Positions 1 through 11,857 of a stretch of DNA of 64,000 nt are shown one piece after another. Origin of the DNA: Marsupella aquatica (Eukaryota > Marchantiophyta); assembly GCA_973895155.1 (NCBI GenBank), contig OZ316898.1, forward strand, positions 14,322,001 to 14,386,000, in the 5' to 3' direction. Numbering within the stretch: the first letter of the stretch is position 1; every line of letters begins with the position of its first letter. Under the pieces are notes generated by a model that was given only the letters and a program-made list of their open reading frames with translations, searched no databases and was not told the origin of the DNA. A program made the translations under genes and the position numbers.

Positions 1-3000
1 CTCCTTGATCACCACGGCCTGTGAAGTCGTATTACTCCTTGACCCTGAAGGTTTCCGCTTCTTCTTCGTTGGTGGCTCGGCAGCTGGTCCCTTCCCCTTC
101 CCACTTACTTCCGGCACTGGTGCAGTTGACGCGGCTTGTCCTTCGGCAATTACCACCCCTGGTAACTGGTTTGTCCCAACGGGAGATGGACCTGCTGCAG
201 CTAAGCATTTAAATACTGCGGCTTGTTTCTTCAGCCACTCTGTTTGGTTGTCGGCCCGCCGCTGTAGATTCTCCATCTTCCTCGTGATTTCCTCCAACTC
301 CTCTTGGGTTTCATCCAGGTCCTTACGTGCCCCCTCCAGCTCGTTTTTGGCCTCCTCCTGCTCCCTGTGGGCTTCCTCCAATTCCTTCTTCAAGGTAGCC
401 CTCTCCTCCTGGGTTGCTCTTAGCTCCTTGTCGAGCTCTGCAATGATGACAGACTCCATCTGGTTCATCTTGGCGTAAGTCTGTTCGAGCATCTCGTCCT
501 TCTCCCTTAGGTCGGCCTTGAAGCTGGCCGTCAGGGACGCAAGCTCCTGCTGCAGCGCCATAATCCCTTGATAGGATTTCCCTAACTCGACCTCCTTCTG
601 CTCAAGGGCTCCACGGATTTTCTCGAGCTCCCCTTTCAACGCCCATTCCTTTCTTTGGGTCTCCGCCATGGCCCGGCTGTTGGCTGTTATGTGGGCCTCC
701 TCTGTATTCTTCAGCTCTTGCTTCCACTTCTCCCTCTCTTTGATCGTGTCGGCCAACTCTTCCTGCGTCTGAGTCAGTTTATCCTTGATATTCTGATTTT
801 CAGCCTGCGCGGTGTCCAACTGCCCCTGCATGATGTTCAGCTCATGTCGTTTAATCCGCAGTTCATCTTGGGCTTTCTTGGCCGCCCTTAGATCTTCAAT
901 CTCGGCTTCCATCCTCCTAAGCCGCCGAATGACCTCGTCCTTCTTGCTTCTCTCTAAAGCCACCGCTTCTTCTAATTGGTGCTTCTCCAACTGCTCCCTA
1001 TGGAAAAAGGGTCCTACCTCCAACTCCTCTCCAAAGATGCCGAGCGCAAGTTCCCCACACATCTCACCATACTCCATGGCTCTATTCTTAGCATAGGTGG
1101 AGTAAGTAGAAGTGATCGGCATCGCCCATTGTGGCCTCTGCTCCCACGCCGTCCTGCGGATCTCTTCAATCGTGGCTAGAGGTTTGCTTCCTTTTTCGGC
1201 TAGCCGCCTGATGTCCTCCGGCCAATCTCCTCCTGGTAAATCCTTTTCCTTAGCCAGGGCGGCCTCTTCCTCCTGCTTGATTCGCTCCTGAAATTCTTGC
1301 ACCGTCTGTTTTATGCCGTCGAAGCTCGGGGGAGCAACATCTGGTGGGGGAGACTCAGGGCTACTCTACTGGTTGGGGTCCCCTCGCACTACCCTTGGAA
1401 GTGTGGGGACAAACCGGCCACAGGTCCTTACTCCTGGAACGTGATGGTCCGACCCATAGCCGGAATTATCATGGCTGCAGTCCTCCACTGCCTCCTCTAC
1501 CTCTTGGACGTCCGGCTTCTCCCTTTCCTCTTCGTCGGTAGGAGCTTCAGGCAATTCTGCCTCAGATTCGGAGCTTGAGGTTCCCACGTACATTCGAACA
1601 CCTGGCTTGGATTCCGGCCTGATTCTCTCCTTGTCTCCAGCAAAGGGGTTTTCTCTTGTGAGCCGGTGTAGGCCTACCTCTGTAGTAGTGTCCTGCATTG
1701 TTGCCATTGCCGTTGTTGTTGCCGATGCCGATTTCTTTTCTTTCTCCAGTAGTTTCAGCAGACTCTGCATGCCTGGTTGTTGCATCGGCAAGTCTTCCTT
1801 CCTGGGCCTAAACACCTGCTCGATCGTAGGACTAACAGGTGGTTGAGGCTTCTCAGCCAACGGCCTCGGCGTTGGAGCTTCCTCGGGTGCCCTTACCTGC
1901 AGGGGAAGTACCGGGGCAAAAGTCTGACCTCTGGCATACCGGCACAACAGCGGCATGTGATAGCCAAGCCGTGACACGCTCCCCATGCCGATTACCTGCT
2001 GCTCCTCCTTTAAGATCTTCTTCAATTGGTTGAGGAGGTACCCGTTGTAGTCCCGGCTTGGGTCTGGCCTTTCTGCCAGATAGACCTGTGCCTTGCCGAT
2101 CTCTGCCCTCGACAAGTTACAATGCATGGTCACCCGCAAGAAGTCGATCATCTCTCCTATGTGCGGGTTGGTGCAGGTGTTCCGGAAGAAGCCATTCTTC
2201 GTTGATGGCCCGGGGAACGACCGGAACTCCTTGTCAGGCAAGGTCTTCCTGGTATCAACTTTGGTCTTATTGCCTATCGGCAGGCCAAACACTTCGGCAA
2301 TTACCTTGGGAGTAAGATAGAAATCCTTCCCATATATCCTCGTGCAATTGGTCTCGGGTTCCCATGACCCCACGAATTCTAATAGGTCTGACTCCGGTAC
2401 CTCCGGTTTCAGCCATGGTAATCTTACAAAGGCCTCCAAGCCGGATCCGGCCATGAAGCCTTGGTACTTCTTGGTCTGCATGGCCGTAAAGCATGCATCC
2501 TCCTCCCGTGCAAAATGTAGTTGCACCTCCACCGGTAGGGTTGCCGCCCAGCCCTTCCAAGTGTCATCCCTGGTTGGAATGGCCTTGATGGGATCGACCT
2601 CCTCCTCTTCGGCTTCTCCCTGCCTCCTGCTCTGCTTCTCGGCTGGCTTCTTTGGTGCCGCCGACCTCGTTCTTTTTGCCGGGGTGGCTTCATCATTGAC
2701 GGCCCCCTTCCTCTTCATCTCTGCTGCCGTGGAGGTTTCTCCTAGCACCGTTGCCTGGGTCCACCTTTCCGTGCTACCCTTTAATTCCCAGTGTATGTCA
2801 TTGCAGTTCTTGATGGCCTCTCGGATGCCGACAACGCTGTCTTTGCAAAACAGAAGATCGTGGAGTTGATTGGAAGTAGGCGTCCACAGGAACTCGTCCT
2901 TGATGAGTTCGCCTCCTAAGAAAGCCGTCTTCTGCAGCTCCCACAATCGAGCGAGCTCCTGCCGTTCTCGAGCTGCCCTTTCTGACTCCTCGTCCTCGTA

Positions 3001-3330
3001 AGTCTTGATGTACTCAGTTGCCCGTTCGAACAGGCATCCCCAGAAATGTGCCGCTTGATTGACGTTGCTCATACCCTCCTTAGGTCGATCGTCGGTATCT
3101 ACTCTCTCCCCGAGTGCTTGCCTAAGCAGCTGACAGTAGTTGGCCTCCCGTAGTCGTCTGCCTAGTTCGTGCTCGCAAATGAGCCACCATCTCCTGCAAG
3201 CGCTCCTTACCCCTCTCCTCTGCCGGTCCTTCTTCCCGTTGATCCTTCCTAGCCGCCGACGCTTAACGCGCCCTAACCCTAATCGGGTTTTCACCCTCAG
3301 CCTTACCTCCGGCCTCTGCCCGGGTTCCAT
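1..3330 (-). pseudogene. Charged coiled-coil protein of the repeated element, one in-frame stop (left copy)
   Basis: The reading frame starts at ATG 3330 and is open to a TAG at 1368-1366, then stays open in the same frame to the window edge. The order is: a basic N-terminus rich in Arg/Lys, a Trp-rich helical region, a Lys/Glu-rich linker with a KRKG/AKRTR basic patch, a globular block containing EFVGSWEPE and EVFGLPIG, then a long Glu/Lys/Arg coiled coil beyond the stop. The globular block resembles the domain often annotated as a putative plant transposon protein (Transposase_32-like); this is by eye. At the stop position the right copy has CAG, so this is a C-to-T nonsense change. No catalytic domain is seen. 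It may be a structural or accessory protein of a non-autonomous element. Confidence 0.7.
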
Positions 3331-3445
3331 GGTTGCCCCTAATTGTTTATATTTTCCTTGTTTTGTCACTATACTAAGGTGTTCCTAGGGTGCCTTCCTG
3401 CTTTACCCACTTAACCGGCCGAGTGATTCCTGTCTAGGCATCACA
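1..3445 (-). repeat. Left arm of a large inverted repeat (partial element copy)
   Basis: This stretch is the reverse complement of about 6733-10176 with only scattered substitutions. The shared sequence stops abruptly at 3445 and 6733, where both copies begin TGTGATGCCTAGACAGG reading into the element. The copy is cut by the window edge, so its 3' end is not visible. The two copies lie head to head around a 3.29 kb unique spacer. No long terminal repeat, primer-binding site or clear terminal inverted repeat was found, so the element class is unknown. Confidence 0.9.
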
Positions 3446-3694
3446 ATATGCTTACTATATTGGAGTCTCCAGAAGCCTGGGACTTGTTACTTCTCGTCGA
3501 CCGGGTTCCTTGAGCACACAAAACTTCTTCCTGGTTTGCCTGTACATATATAATGACCACATAATGAGACCACAAGAGTATGTTCCACACATACAATTTC
3601 TGTCTACACATTGTACACAATGATCGCTGCAACCTAATAAAGACTGCTGGCTTACAATGGATGGAAATAAGAAATCATACCATGTTTTTGCCGG
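3446..3694. other. Short non-coding stretch between the left arm and the SAM-like gene
   Basis: It lies between the end of the left arm and the stop codon of the minus-strand gene, so it probably holds the 3' untranslated region of that gene. A short minus frame at 3441-3632 has no recognisable content. Confidence 0.4.
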
Positions 3695-6465
3695 TCAACA
3701 ACCGTTCCCTTGCATCCTCCTGTACCTTTGTTGAAATAGCTCTAAATGAAGGTACGTTTTCTTTGCCTGGGTTCGGACCTTGCCTCTTCGTGCTCTACTC
3801 AATGGTTGATTTAGGTCCCGAATGCTTGCAAGGACTCCACCTTGTTCCTTCTCGGTCTTAACCTGCCATGCATATGTGGATGTGCAAATCATTGTATATA
3901 TTGGTGAACCTAGGCTCAAAGTAGAATGAATTGCAAAGTCATATACATCACTTACAATAGAACTTTTAGGCCATTATAATAATTGCAATATACAAAACTT
4001 ATACATACAATGATATATGATATATACCTTGGACAGTAGCGGGTTGTTTCCCCCTGCAGGACTGCTCTCAATCTTTTGTTTTTTTACCTGAAAAATAAGT
4101 ATAAAGCAAACTCAGTGTCTTAATTATAATTACGTACGTATGATATATAAGAACGCAACTAGGATGACAAAATACTCGTACCTCCGGTTCCGGTTGATCG
4201 TTAGGCCTTATATTAGTGTCTTCATCATCCTCGTCAGATTCAATGTAAAGTTGGGTGGATGTAGTGAAGCAATCAACTTGCAAGTTGATAGTTGATGTTG
4301 ACGATGTTTTCTCCTGGCTGCATGTAGTGGTATCCAGTACTTCAGTATCCTCGCTTGGCTCTCCATCGCTGGACCTGACCGCATCATCTGCTTTGCTTTC
4401 CTCTCTATGCTCTACTTCCGCCCCTCCCTCTGCATCTTCTTCATGGCCAGCTAATGCCAACACTCGCTTCTTCGGTTTTGAAAGAGGGTTTTCCTCAACG
4501 TCAGGAATCTCCGGTAACCCCGCTCCATTGGAGGCCTTTCCTGAGACAGTAGAACCCTCGGGAGAGGGACCTATCTCCGGTAACCCCGCTCTCTTGGAGG
4601 TATTTCCTGAGACAGTAGAACCCTGAGGAGAGGGACCTGAATACGATTGGCATACTTTATGAGCCAGATTGGGACTCATGGAACAATATGCTCTCGGAAC
4701 AAAAATGGACATGTCCTGCAATATGTACATGCACATCAATAGTGACGGTGCATGAGTGCCAGGGAATCTTGCAATATAAATATATTGTAGAAAACCAGAT
4801 TCATTCAACATCTCTACCTCTCGATACATATCGATTGGGCAACATGAAAAAACCTGCAGAACCCGGAGAAGCAGATTCATTCCGATGCAATGAACCTAGG
4901 GTTGGTAAATGCATATATTTATATATGTATATGGCACCATACTTACTGGTTTTAAGTGCCCAAACTGTACCATCTGCAGACCCTTTGAAGGTGTCATTAA
5001 TGGCACCTAGTAAGGCGCCAGCAATGACGGATTACCATCAGACAAGGCCTTCATGAACTTAATCTTCCACCATCTCACTTTCTTAATAACATGGACGCTC
5101 TCTGGTATTCCACGACCAACGACCTCTCCACTGTACTGCCCCCTATACCTTACAGACTTATCGGCGTCTCTCATTTGCAGTTCTACCAAGGTCACCTTGA
5201 ATGCATACGCACGAAGTTCCACAAAAATCTCTGGGTATGATTGTCCATGTCCAATGGCAATCGCTTCATCTGCATCTGGTTCTACCTTCATATCTGCAAA
5301 ATCAGTCGGCTCCTTTTTTCGGGCCGTAGGGATGGCACCTGCAATGAAATTCAGTGCAAGTACTTGAGGTTAATTCCAGGGTATTTCCAGGTTATTTCCA
5401 AGTTGCGAAAGATAGAACACAGTTCATTGCCAAAATCAATGGCACTACGCTAACTAATGAATGGGAATCTGTCAGTACGTACCTTCCTTGACTTTTGCAT
5501 TTGCTTTCCTCCATTCATGCTTTCTGTTCTTGATGACCTCAAACAGGAAGCTTTCTGGCCAAGGCATCTCATGTTTAGATCCAGTTTCTGGACACTCAAA
5601 TTTGAGAGGTGAAAGTTCGTGCATTCTACTCTGAACATACAATCGACAATTCTCTTTTGTCTTTGTGTCAGACTTGAAATCTGCACTGAGGTATTCGTAT
5701 ATCTCCTTGTCGGCGGCGAAATTTGCAAACCAATTCCTCACCATTCTGTAATTTTCCTTGTGAGCTTGGTGCGCTTCTACATGCTTAGAAGCCAGAATGG
5801 ACCGTCCTCCAGATTTGTTGGTCACATTGAAGATGTCCTCTGCCAAAGGATAGAACTGTGCACAGCAGTGTCGAAACACACATCAGCGTGTATTCAATCA
5901 AACAAAGAAACTACCATTGAGCACTGCATTAGATGCCTTCACGTGATTATCAGAAGAGGTCCTTGCCGTGGTCGCAATGGATTTCAATAGGCTAATTTAA
6001 TGTCACGGGAGACAAACAACTTACTTGATGATGCTTGGTAGAACCAATCATAGACGTCTCTCTCTCCGGCGCATCAGGAGTGCGGGTATTTTCAGTAGGC
6101 CTGATAGACTTGTGCTCTTCTTCACCAGAGCTCTCCTTTCGATTCGTATCACGTTCAGATAGTGTCTTCATTGGCGGCAACGGTGATGGCTGCAGTGGTG
6201 ATGGCTGTAGCTGTGATGGCTGTGTGACTCCGGTATTGCTGCTCCCGTTGCATTCATTCACCCATCTCCTCAACTTCTTCCTGTGCACCCATGTCTTCAT
6301 CCCCACACTGTCAAAGAAAAGTTGCCAATCATCCCCATCCATACAGAAGAAGCTTTCCCCAGTAAGATCCAACTCCTCAATTTTGGAAGTGTACATTGTC
6401 GATTCTAAACATCGATCAATGTTTTCACACAATTCCTTACACGTAAGCCTGCTCCATTCATGCAT
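3695..6465 (-). CDS. Unknown seven-exon gene with SAM-like N-terminus
   Basis: Proposed exons, all minus: 6465-6025, 5855-5483, 5338-5036, 5006-4947, 4636-4182, 4087-4028, 3862-3695. Each junction uses GT and AG, every phase agrees, and the sum is 1860 nt (619 residues plus TGA). Residues 1-75 look like a SAM/pointed-type helical bundle (start MHEWSRLTCKELCENI, end WVHRKKLRRWVNEC). A Ser/Pro-rich linker with QPSPLQPSPL follows, then a Trp-rich central region of unknown fold, two 22-residue repeats (GPSPQGSTVSG type) and an acidic Ser-rich tail with ESDEDDEDT. The weak point is intron 3, only 29 nt (5035-5007). Without it the frame ends at TAG 5009-5007. The gene fills the spacer between the inverted arms. 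I do not recognise the family; a nuclear adaptor or transposon-associated protein is possible. Confidence 0.55.
4507..4638 (-). repeat. 66-bp tandem duplication in coding exon 5
   Basis: Two 66-bp copies (4507-4572 and 4573-4638) differ at a few bases. Sixty-six is a multiple of three, so the frame is kept and a 22-residue Gly/Pro/Ser-rich segment is duplicated. The splice acceptor of exon 5 lies at the edge of the second copy. Confidence 0.85.
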
Positions 6466-6509
6466 TGCAACTCTATTTCAATCAACGTCGATCAAGTGTA
6501 GGAAACTTT

Positions 6510-6563
6510 GAAGATCGACTTCACTCTGAAGATCGACTTCACTCTGAAGATTGACTTCACTCT
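6510..6563 (+). repeat. Three tandem copies of an 18-bp motif upstream of the SAM-like gene
   Basis: GAAGATCGACTTCACTCT is repeated three times (one base differs in copy 3), 45-98 bp upstream of the minus-strand ATG at 6465. Each unit contains the partial palindrome GAAGATCGACTTC. The position suits a promoter or 5' leader element, but no function is shown. Confidence 0.8.
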
Positions 6564-6732
6564 AGGCGTACGCGTAGCAGAAATAGTGAAATACAGAGGG
6601 GGACTTAAAACAAAAAGGGAGTATTACACCAAGCACACTCACTGCCTCTCTCGTTCATTGTTTGTTTGAATCGCCCGCCCGCGCGTGTTGAAGGTAAAGG
6701 CTGCGGGTTCATCGTCCGTTTGAATCGCCCGC

Positions 6733-9700
6733 TGTGATGCCTAGACAGGAATCACTCGGCCGGTTAAGTGGGTAAAGCAGGAAGGCACCCTAGGAACACC
6801 TTAGTATAGGGACAAAACAAGGAAAATATAAACAATTAGGGGCAACCATGGAACCCGGGCAGAGGCCGGAGGTAAGGCTGAGGGTGAAAACCCGATTAGG
6901 GTTAGGGCGCGTTAAGCGTCGGCGGCTAGGAAGGATCAACGGGAAGAAGGACCGGCAGAGGAGAGGGGTAAGGAGCGCTTGCAGGAGATGGTGGCTCATT
7001 TGCGAGCACGAACTAGGCAGACGACTACGGGAGGCCAACTACTGTCAGCTGCTTAGGCAAGCACTCGGGGAGAGAATAGATACCGACGATCGACCTAAGG
7101 AGGGTATGAGCAACGTCAATCAAGCGGCACATTTCTGGGGATGCCTGTTCGAACGGGCAACTGAGTACATCAAGACTTACGAGGACGAGGAGTCAGAAAG
7201 GGCAGCTCGAGAATGGCAGGAGCTCGCTCGATTGTGGGAGCTGCAGAAGACGGCTTTCTTAGGAGGCGAACTCATCAAGGACGAGTTCCTGTGGACGCCT
7301 ACTTCCAATCAACTCGACGATCTTCTGTTTTGCAAAGACAGCGTCGTCGGCATCCGAGAGGCCATCAAGAACTGCAACGACATACACTGGGAATTAAAGG
7401 GTAGCACGGAAAGGTGGACCCAGGCAACAGTGCTAGGAGAAACCTCCACGGCAGCAGAGATGAAGAGGAAGGGGGCCGTCAACGATGAAGCCACCCCGGC
7501 AAAAAGAACGAGGTCGGCGGCACCAAAGAGGCCAGCCGAGCAGCAGAGCAGGAGGCAGGGAGAAGCCGAAGAGGAGGAGGTCGATCCCATCAAGGCCATT
7601 CCAACCAGGGATGACACCTGGAAGGGCTGGGCGGCAACCCTACCGGTGGAGGTGCAACTACATTTTGCACGGGAGGAGGATGCATGCTTTACGGCCATGC
7701 AGACCAAGAAGTACCAAGGCTTCATGGCCGGATCCGGCTTGGAGGCCTTTGTAAGATTACCATGGCTGAAGTCGGAGGTACCAGAGTCAGACCTATTAGA
7801 ATTCGTGGGGTCATGGGAACCCGAGACCAATTGCACGAGGATATATGGGAAGGATTTCTATCTTACTCCCAAGGTAATTGCCGAAGTGTTTGGCTTGCCG
7901 ATAGGCAATAAGACCAAAGTTGATACCAGGAAGACCTTGCCTGACAAGGAGTTCCGGTCGTTCCCCGGGCCATCAACAAAGAATGGCTTCTTCCGGAACA
8001 CCTGCACCAACCCGCACATAGGAGAGATGATCGACTTCTTGCGGGTGACCATGCATTGTAACTTGTCGAGGGCAGAGATCGGCAAGGCACAGGTCTATCT
8101 GGCAGAAAGGCCAGACCCAAGCCGGGACTACAACGGGTACCTCCTCAACCAATTGAAGAAGATCTTAAAGGAGGAGCAGCAGGTAATCGGCATGGGGAGC
8201 GTGTCGCGGCTTGGCTATCACATGCCGCTGTTGTGCCGGTATGCCAGAGGTCAGACTTTTGCCCCGGTACTTCCCCTGTAGGTAAGGGCACCCGAGGAAG
8301 CTCCAACGCTGAGGCCGTTGGCTGAGAAGCCTCAACCACCTGTTAGTCCTACGATCGAGCAGGTGTTTAGGCCCAGGAAGGAAGACTTGCCGATGCAGCA
8401 ACCAGGCATGCAGAGTCTGCTGAAACTACTGGAGAAAGAAAAGAAATCGGCATCGGCAACAACAACGGCAACGGCAACAATGCAGGACACTACTACAGAG
8501 GTAGGCCTACACCGGCTCACAAGAGAAAACCCCTTTGCTGGAGACAAGGAGAGAATCAGGCCGGAATCCAAGCCAGGTGTTGGAATGTACGTGGGAACCT
8601 CAAGCTCCGAATCTGAGGCAGAATTGCCTGAAGCTCCTACCGACAAAGAGGAGAGGGAGAAGCCGGACGTCCAAGAGGTAGAGGAGGCAGTGGAGGACTG
8701 CAGCCATGATAATTCCGGCTATGGGTCGGACCATCACGTTCCAGGAGTAAGGACCTGTGGCCGGTTTGTCCCCACACTTCCAAGGGTAGTGCGAGGGGAC
8801 CCCAACCAGCAGAGTAGCCCTGAGTCTCCCCCACCAGATGTTGCTCCCCCGAGCTTCGACGGCATAAAACAGACGGTGCAGGAATTTCAGGAGCGAATCA
8901 AGCAGGAGGAGGAGGCCGCCCTGGCTAAGGAAAAGGATTTACCAGGAGGAGATTGGCCGGAGGACATCAGGCGGCTAGCCAAAAAAGGAAGCAAACCTCT
9001 AGCCACGATTGAAGAGATCCGCAGGACGGCTTGGGAGCAGAGGCCACGATGGGCGATGCCGATCACTTCTACTTACTCCACCTACGCTAAGAATAGAGCC
9101 ATGGAGTATGGTGAGATGTGTGGGGAACTTGCGCTCGGCATCTTTGGAGAGGAGTTGGAGGTAGGACCCTTTTTCCATAGGGAGCAGTTGGAGAAGCACC
9201 AATTAGAAGAAGCGGTGGCTTTAGAGAGAAGCAAGAAGGACGAGGTCATTCGGCGGCTTAGGAGGATGGAAGCCGAGATTGAAGATCTAAGGGCGGCCAA
9301 GAAAGCCCAAGATGAACTGTGGATTAAACGACATGAGCTGAACATCATGCAGGGGCAGTTGGACACCGCGCAGGCTGATAATCAGAATATCAAGGATAAA
9401 CTGACTCAGACGCAGGAAGAGTTGGCCGACACGATCAAAGAGAGGGAGAAGTGGAAGCAAGAGCTGAAGAATACAGAGGAGGCCCACATAACAGCCAACA
9501 GCCGGGCCATGGCGGAGACCCAAAGAAAGGAATGGGCGTTGAAAGGGGAGCTCGAGAAAATCCGCGGAGCCCTTGAGCAGAAGGAGGTCAAGTTAGGGAA
9601 ATCCTATCAAGGGATTATGGCGCTGCAGCAGGAGCTTGCGTCCCTGACGGCCAGCTTCAAGGCCGACCTAAGGGAGAAGGATGAGATGCTCGAACAGACT

Positions 9701-10176
9701 TACGCCAAGATGAACCAGATGGAGTCTGTCATCATTGCAGAGCTCGACAAGGAGCTAAGAGCAACCCAGGAGGAGAGGGCTACCTTGAAGAAGGAATTGG
9801 AGGAAGCCCACGGGGAGCAGGAGGAGGCCAAAAACGAGCTGGAGGGGGCACGTAAGGACCTGGATGAAACCCAAGAGGAGTTGGAGGAAATCACGAGGAA
9901 GATGGAGAACCTACAGCGGCGGGCCGACAACCAAACAGAGCGGCTGAAGAAACAAGCCGCAGTATTTAAATGCTTAGCTGCAGCAGGTCCATCTCCCGTT
10001 GGGACAAACCAGTTACCAGGGGTGGTAATTGCCGAAGGACAAGCCGCGCCACCTGCACCAGTGCCGGAAGTAAGTGGGAAGGGGAAGGGACCAGCTGCCG
10101 AGCCACCAACGAAGAAGAAGCGGAAACCTTCAGGGTCAAGGAGTAATACGACTTCACAGGCCGTGGTGATCAAGGA
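6733..10176 (+). repeat. Right arm of the large inverted repeat
   Basis: It matches the reverse complement of 1-3445 from its first base, and 10176 pairs with base 1 of the window. The element certainly continues past 10176, but there is no second copy in the window to define its end. The motif CCCGCCCGCGCGTG followed by GAGGTAAAGGCTGC-like sequence occurs just outside the start (6674 on) and again at about 11338, which may mark flanks of the insertion. Confidence 0.9.
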
Positions 10177-10423
10177 GGTAGACCCAGCACCGACCCCAGA
10201 CAGGGTCACGGCTAGGGATCCAACTACCCTAGGGGAAGGGGAGGCCGAAGCCGTGGGTATTGCCGAGGCCGGTGTCGAGGCTGAAGCCGAAGGTGGACCC
10301 AGTCAGGCCGATGGAGAGTTGACTCAGTCAAGGGCAGGTAATCTGTCAGAGAATGAACCTACGGCAGTGGCTGAGGAGGAAGCGTTGGGGGCGTCCATTA
10401 AGGATCCACCACCGGTGTCGTGA
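6848..10423 (+). pseudogene. Charged coiled-coil protein of the repeated element, one in-frame stop (right copy)
   Basis: This is the full-length view of the protein in the left arm. ATG 6848 opens a frame interrupted once, by TAG at 8279-8281, and then open in the same frame to TGA 10421-10423. The left copy has CAG at that site, so this is again a C-to-T change, at a different place from the left copy's lesion. After the globular block (about residues 280-480) comes a Pro/Ser/acid-rich linker, a coiled coil of roughly 300 residues with heptad-like Leu/Glu/Lys repeats, a KKKRKPSGS basic motif that could be a nuclear signal, and an acidic Ala/Glu-rich tail. No nuclease, polymerase or transposase motif is visible. 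It probably acts through protein-protein contacts. Confidence 0.7.
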
Positions 10424-11857
10424 CGGTGCAAGGGCGCCGTTCCTTTTAGGGAGGGCGGACGTGGAGGGAGGAGGCGTGAGTGGGCAGGGCGGGCGCGGAT
10501 CTCCACGTTTAGGATTAGGATCAGAACCAGGAGCGGCCCTGACACTTAGCTTAGTGGGATTGCGGTCCCACTGGTAGGAGCAACACTTGTGCTCCTGCCT
10601 TGCTGTACATAGGTAGATTCGGGCAAGTAGATTACTGTTAAGTAGATTAGGCTTACGATGCAAAGAATGGCGGATCCACTACCAGGATAAGTACCTGGGC
10701 AGCGGGGAGCTCAGGGCCTCTTCTTTAGCAAGTTTTTAGTTTGCACCAGCCGGGCTGGGATCAAGTAGTACGAGAAGCTCTCGGTTAGTCATACAGTGAC
10801 CCTTGTGTATATTCATGTTTCCTCATGCCTAAGAGCTGAATAGAGTTGGCCTCACGGCTTAGTTCGCAGAACTTGTGTATGAGATGTACTGTTTGTATGG
10901 CAAGTGCATGGTATGACTCAGTCAGAATGAGTCATTTTGCTATTTGTGTGTCGCATTAACTTGTGTGAAGAGTGCCCACATCAACAGAAGGAAGGAAAGT
11001 AAGCAGGGGAGTGAGAGTTGGATGTGTCGAGCTGAGAGAGGTCTTAGCGGCTTAACCAAGCCTATTGGGGATCATTCCGGCGGCGGAATCCAAACATACC
11101 TAACAAGAAGACAGGGGAAGACAGGGGAAGGCCTATATTAGGCCGGCTACGTATCTCATGACCCGATGAAGGATCTGTCCAGTATATGTGTGTAAAATGT
11201 TAATAGTAGTAGTAGAAGGTTAGCAGCGTCCCATGCCGCTAAGCCGCGGAAACGGCCTCGCCAAGCACGAAACCTGCGGGAATCGGCTTGAGCTGGGGGG
11301 TTTCTTGGGTTTAGGGAGCCATGGGACGCACCACACCCGCCCGCGCGTGTTTGAGGTAAAGGCTGCAAGGCAAGTAGTGCATGTGTTGCCCGCCTCAAAG
11401 CTGGTCCTCGTCACTTTTGAACTGACCGCCCTGGTCCAAATTAATAATGTCACTCTTCAAAATGCGATATATCCGCAGTCCATTGCGTCAACCGCATCGC
11501 TGATTTTGTTTCTATCCAGCCGATTTAGGCCGGGGATTTAGGAGTTGCGGTCATGATTATACAGCTGGGAAATTTTCCCTCACTCTACTATTCTAGGCCT
11601 AACTCAAAAGTCCACGCAGTTTGGATTACTATGACAAGTTAGGACAAGATACAAACTATTCCCATGGAGACTAGTGCAGCCTGCGCTTCGGGAAAGTAAA
11701 GCCGCCAGCTGCGATGACCTTCTGATCAATCAGAAGCCTATGTGGCAAATACCCTACATAGGATACCAAGAAGATAAGGCTGGCCTCAGTTTCCCTCCAG
11801 TTTCAGAGGGATCGTTTCCGCGGGAACAATTCCAAAGGTACTAAAGAGTGGAGGTCA
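10424..11857. other. Non-coding stretch downstream of the right element copy
   Basis: It probably contains the 3' part of the repeated element. Noted in it: a purine-rich tract with AAGACAGGGG twice near 11106-11130, and a GC-rich segment at 11230-11400 that includes TTTAGGG once. No convincing coding sequence was seen. Confidence 0.4.

Noticed and set aside
5-1578. Plus-strand open frames over the left arm
   Set aside because: They are antisense shadows of the charged coiled-coil frame, and the same shadows recur mirrored in the right arm.
6733-11150. LTR retrotransposon with long terminal repeats
   Set aside because: The element starts with TG, but the start codon comes only about 115 bp later, no primer-binding site was seen and no second copy of the start lies downstream.
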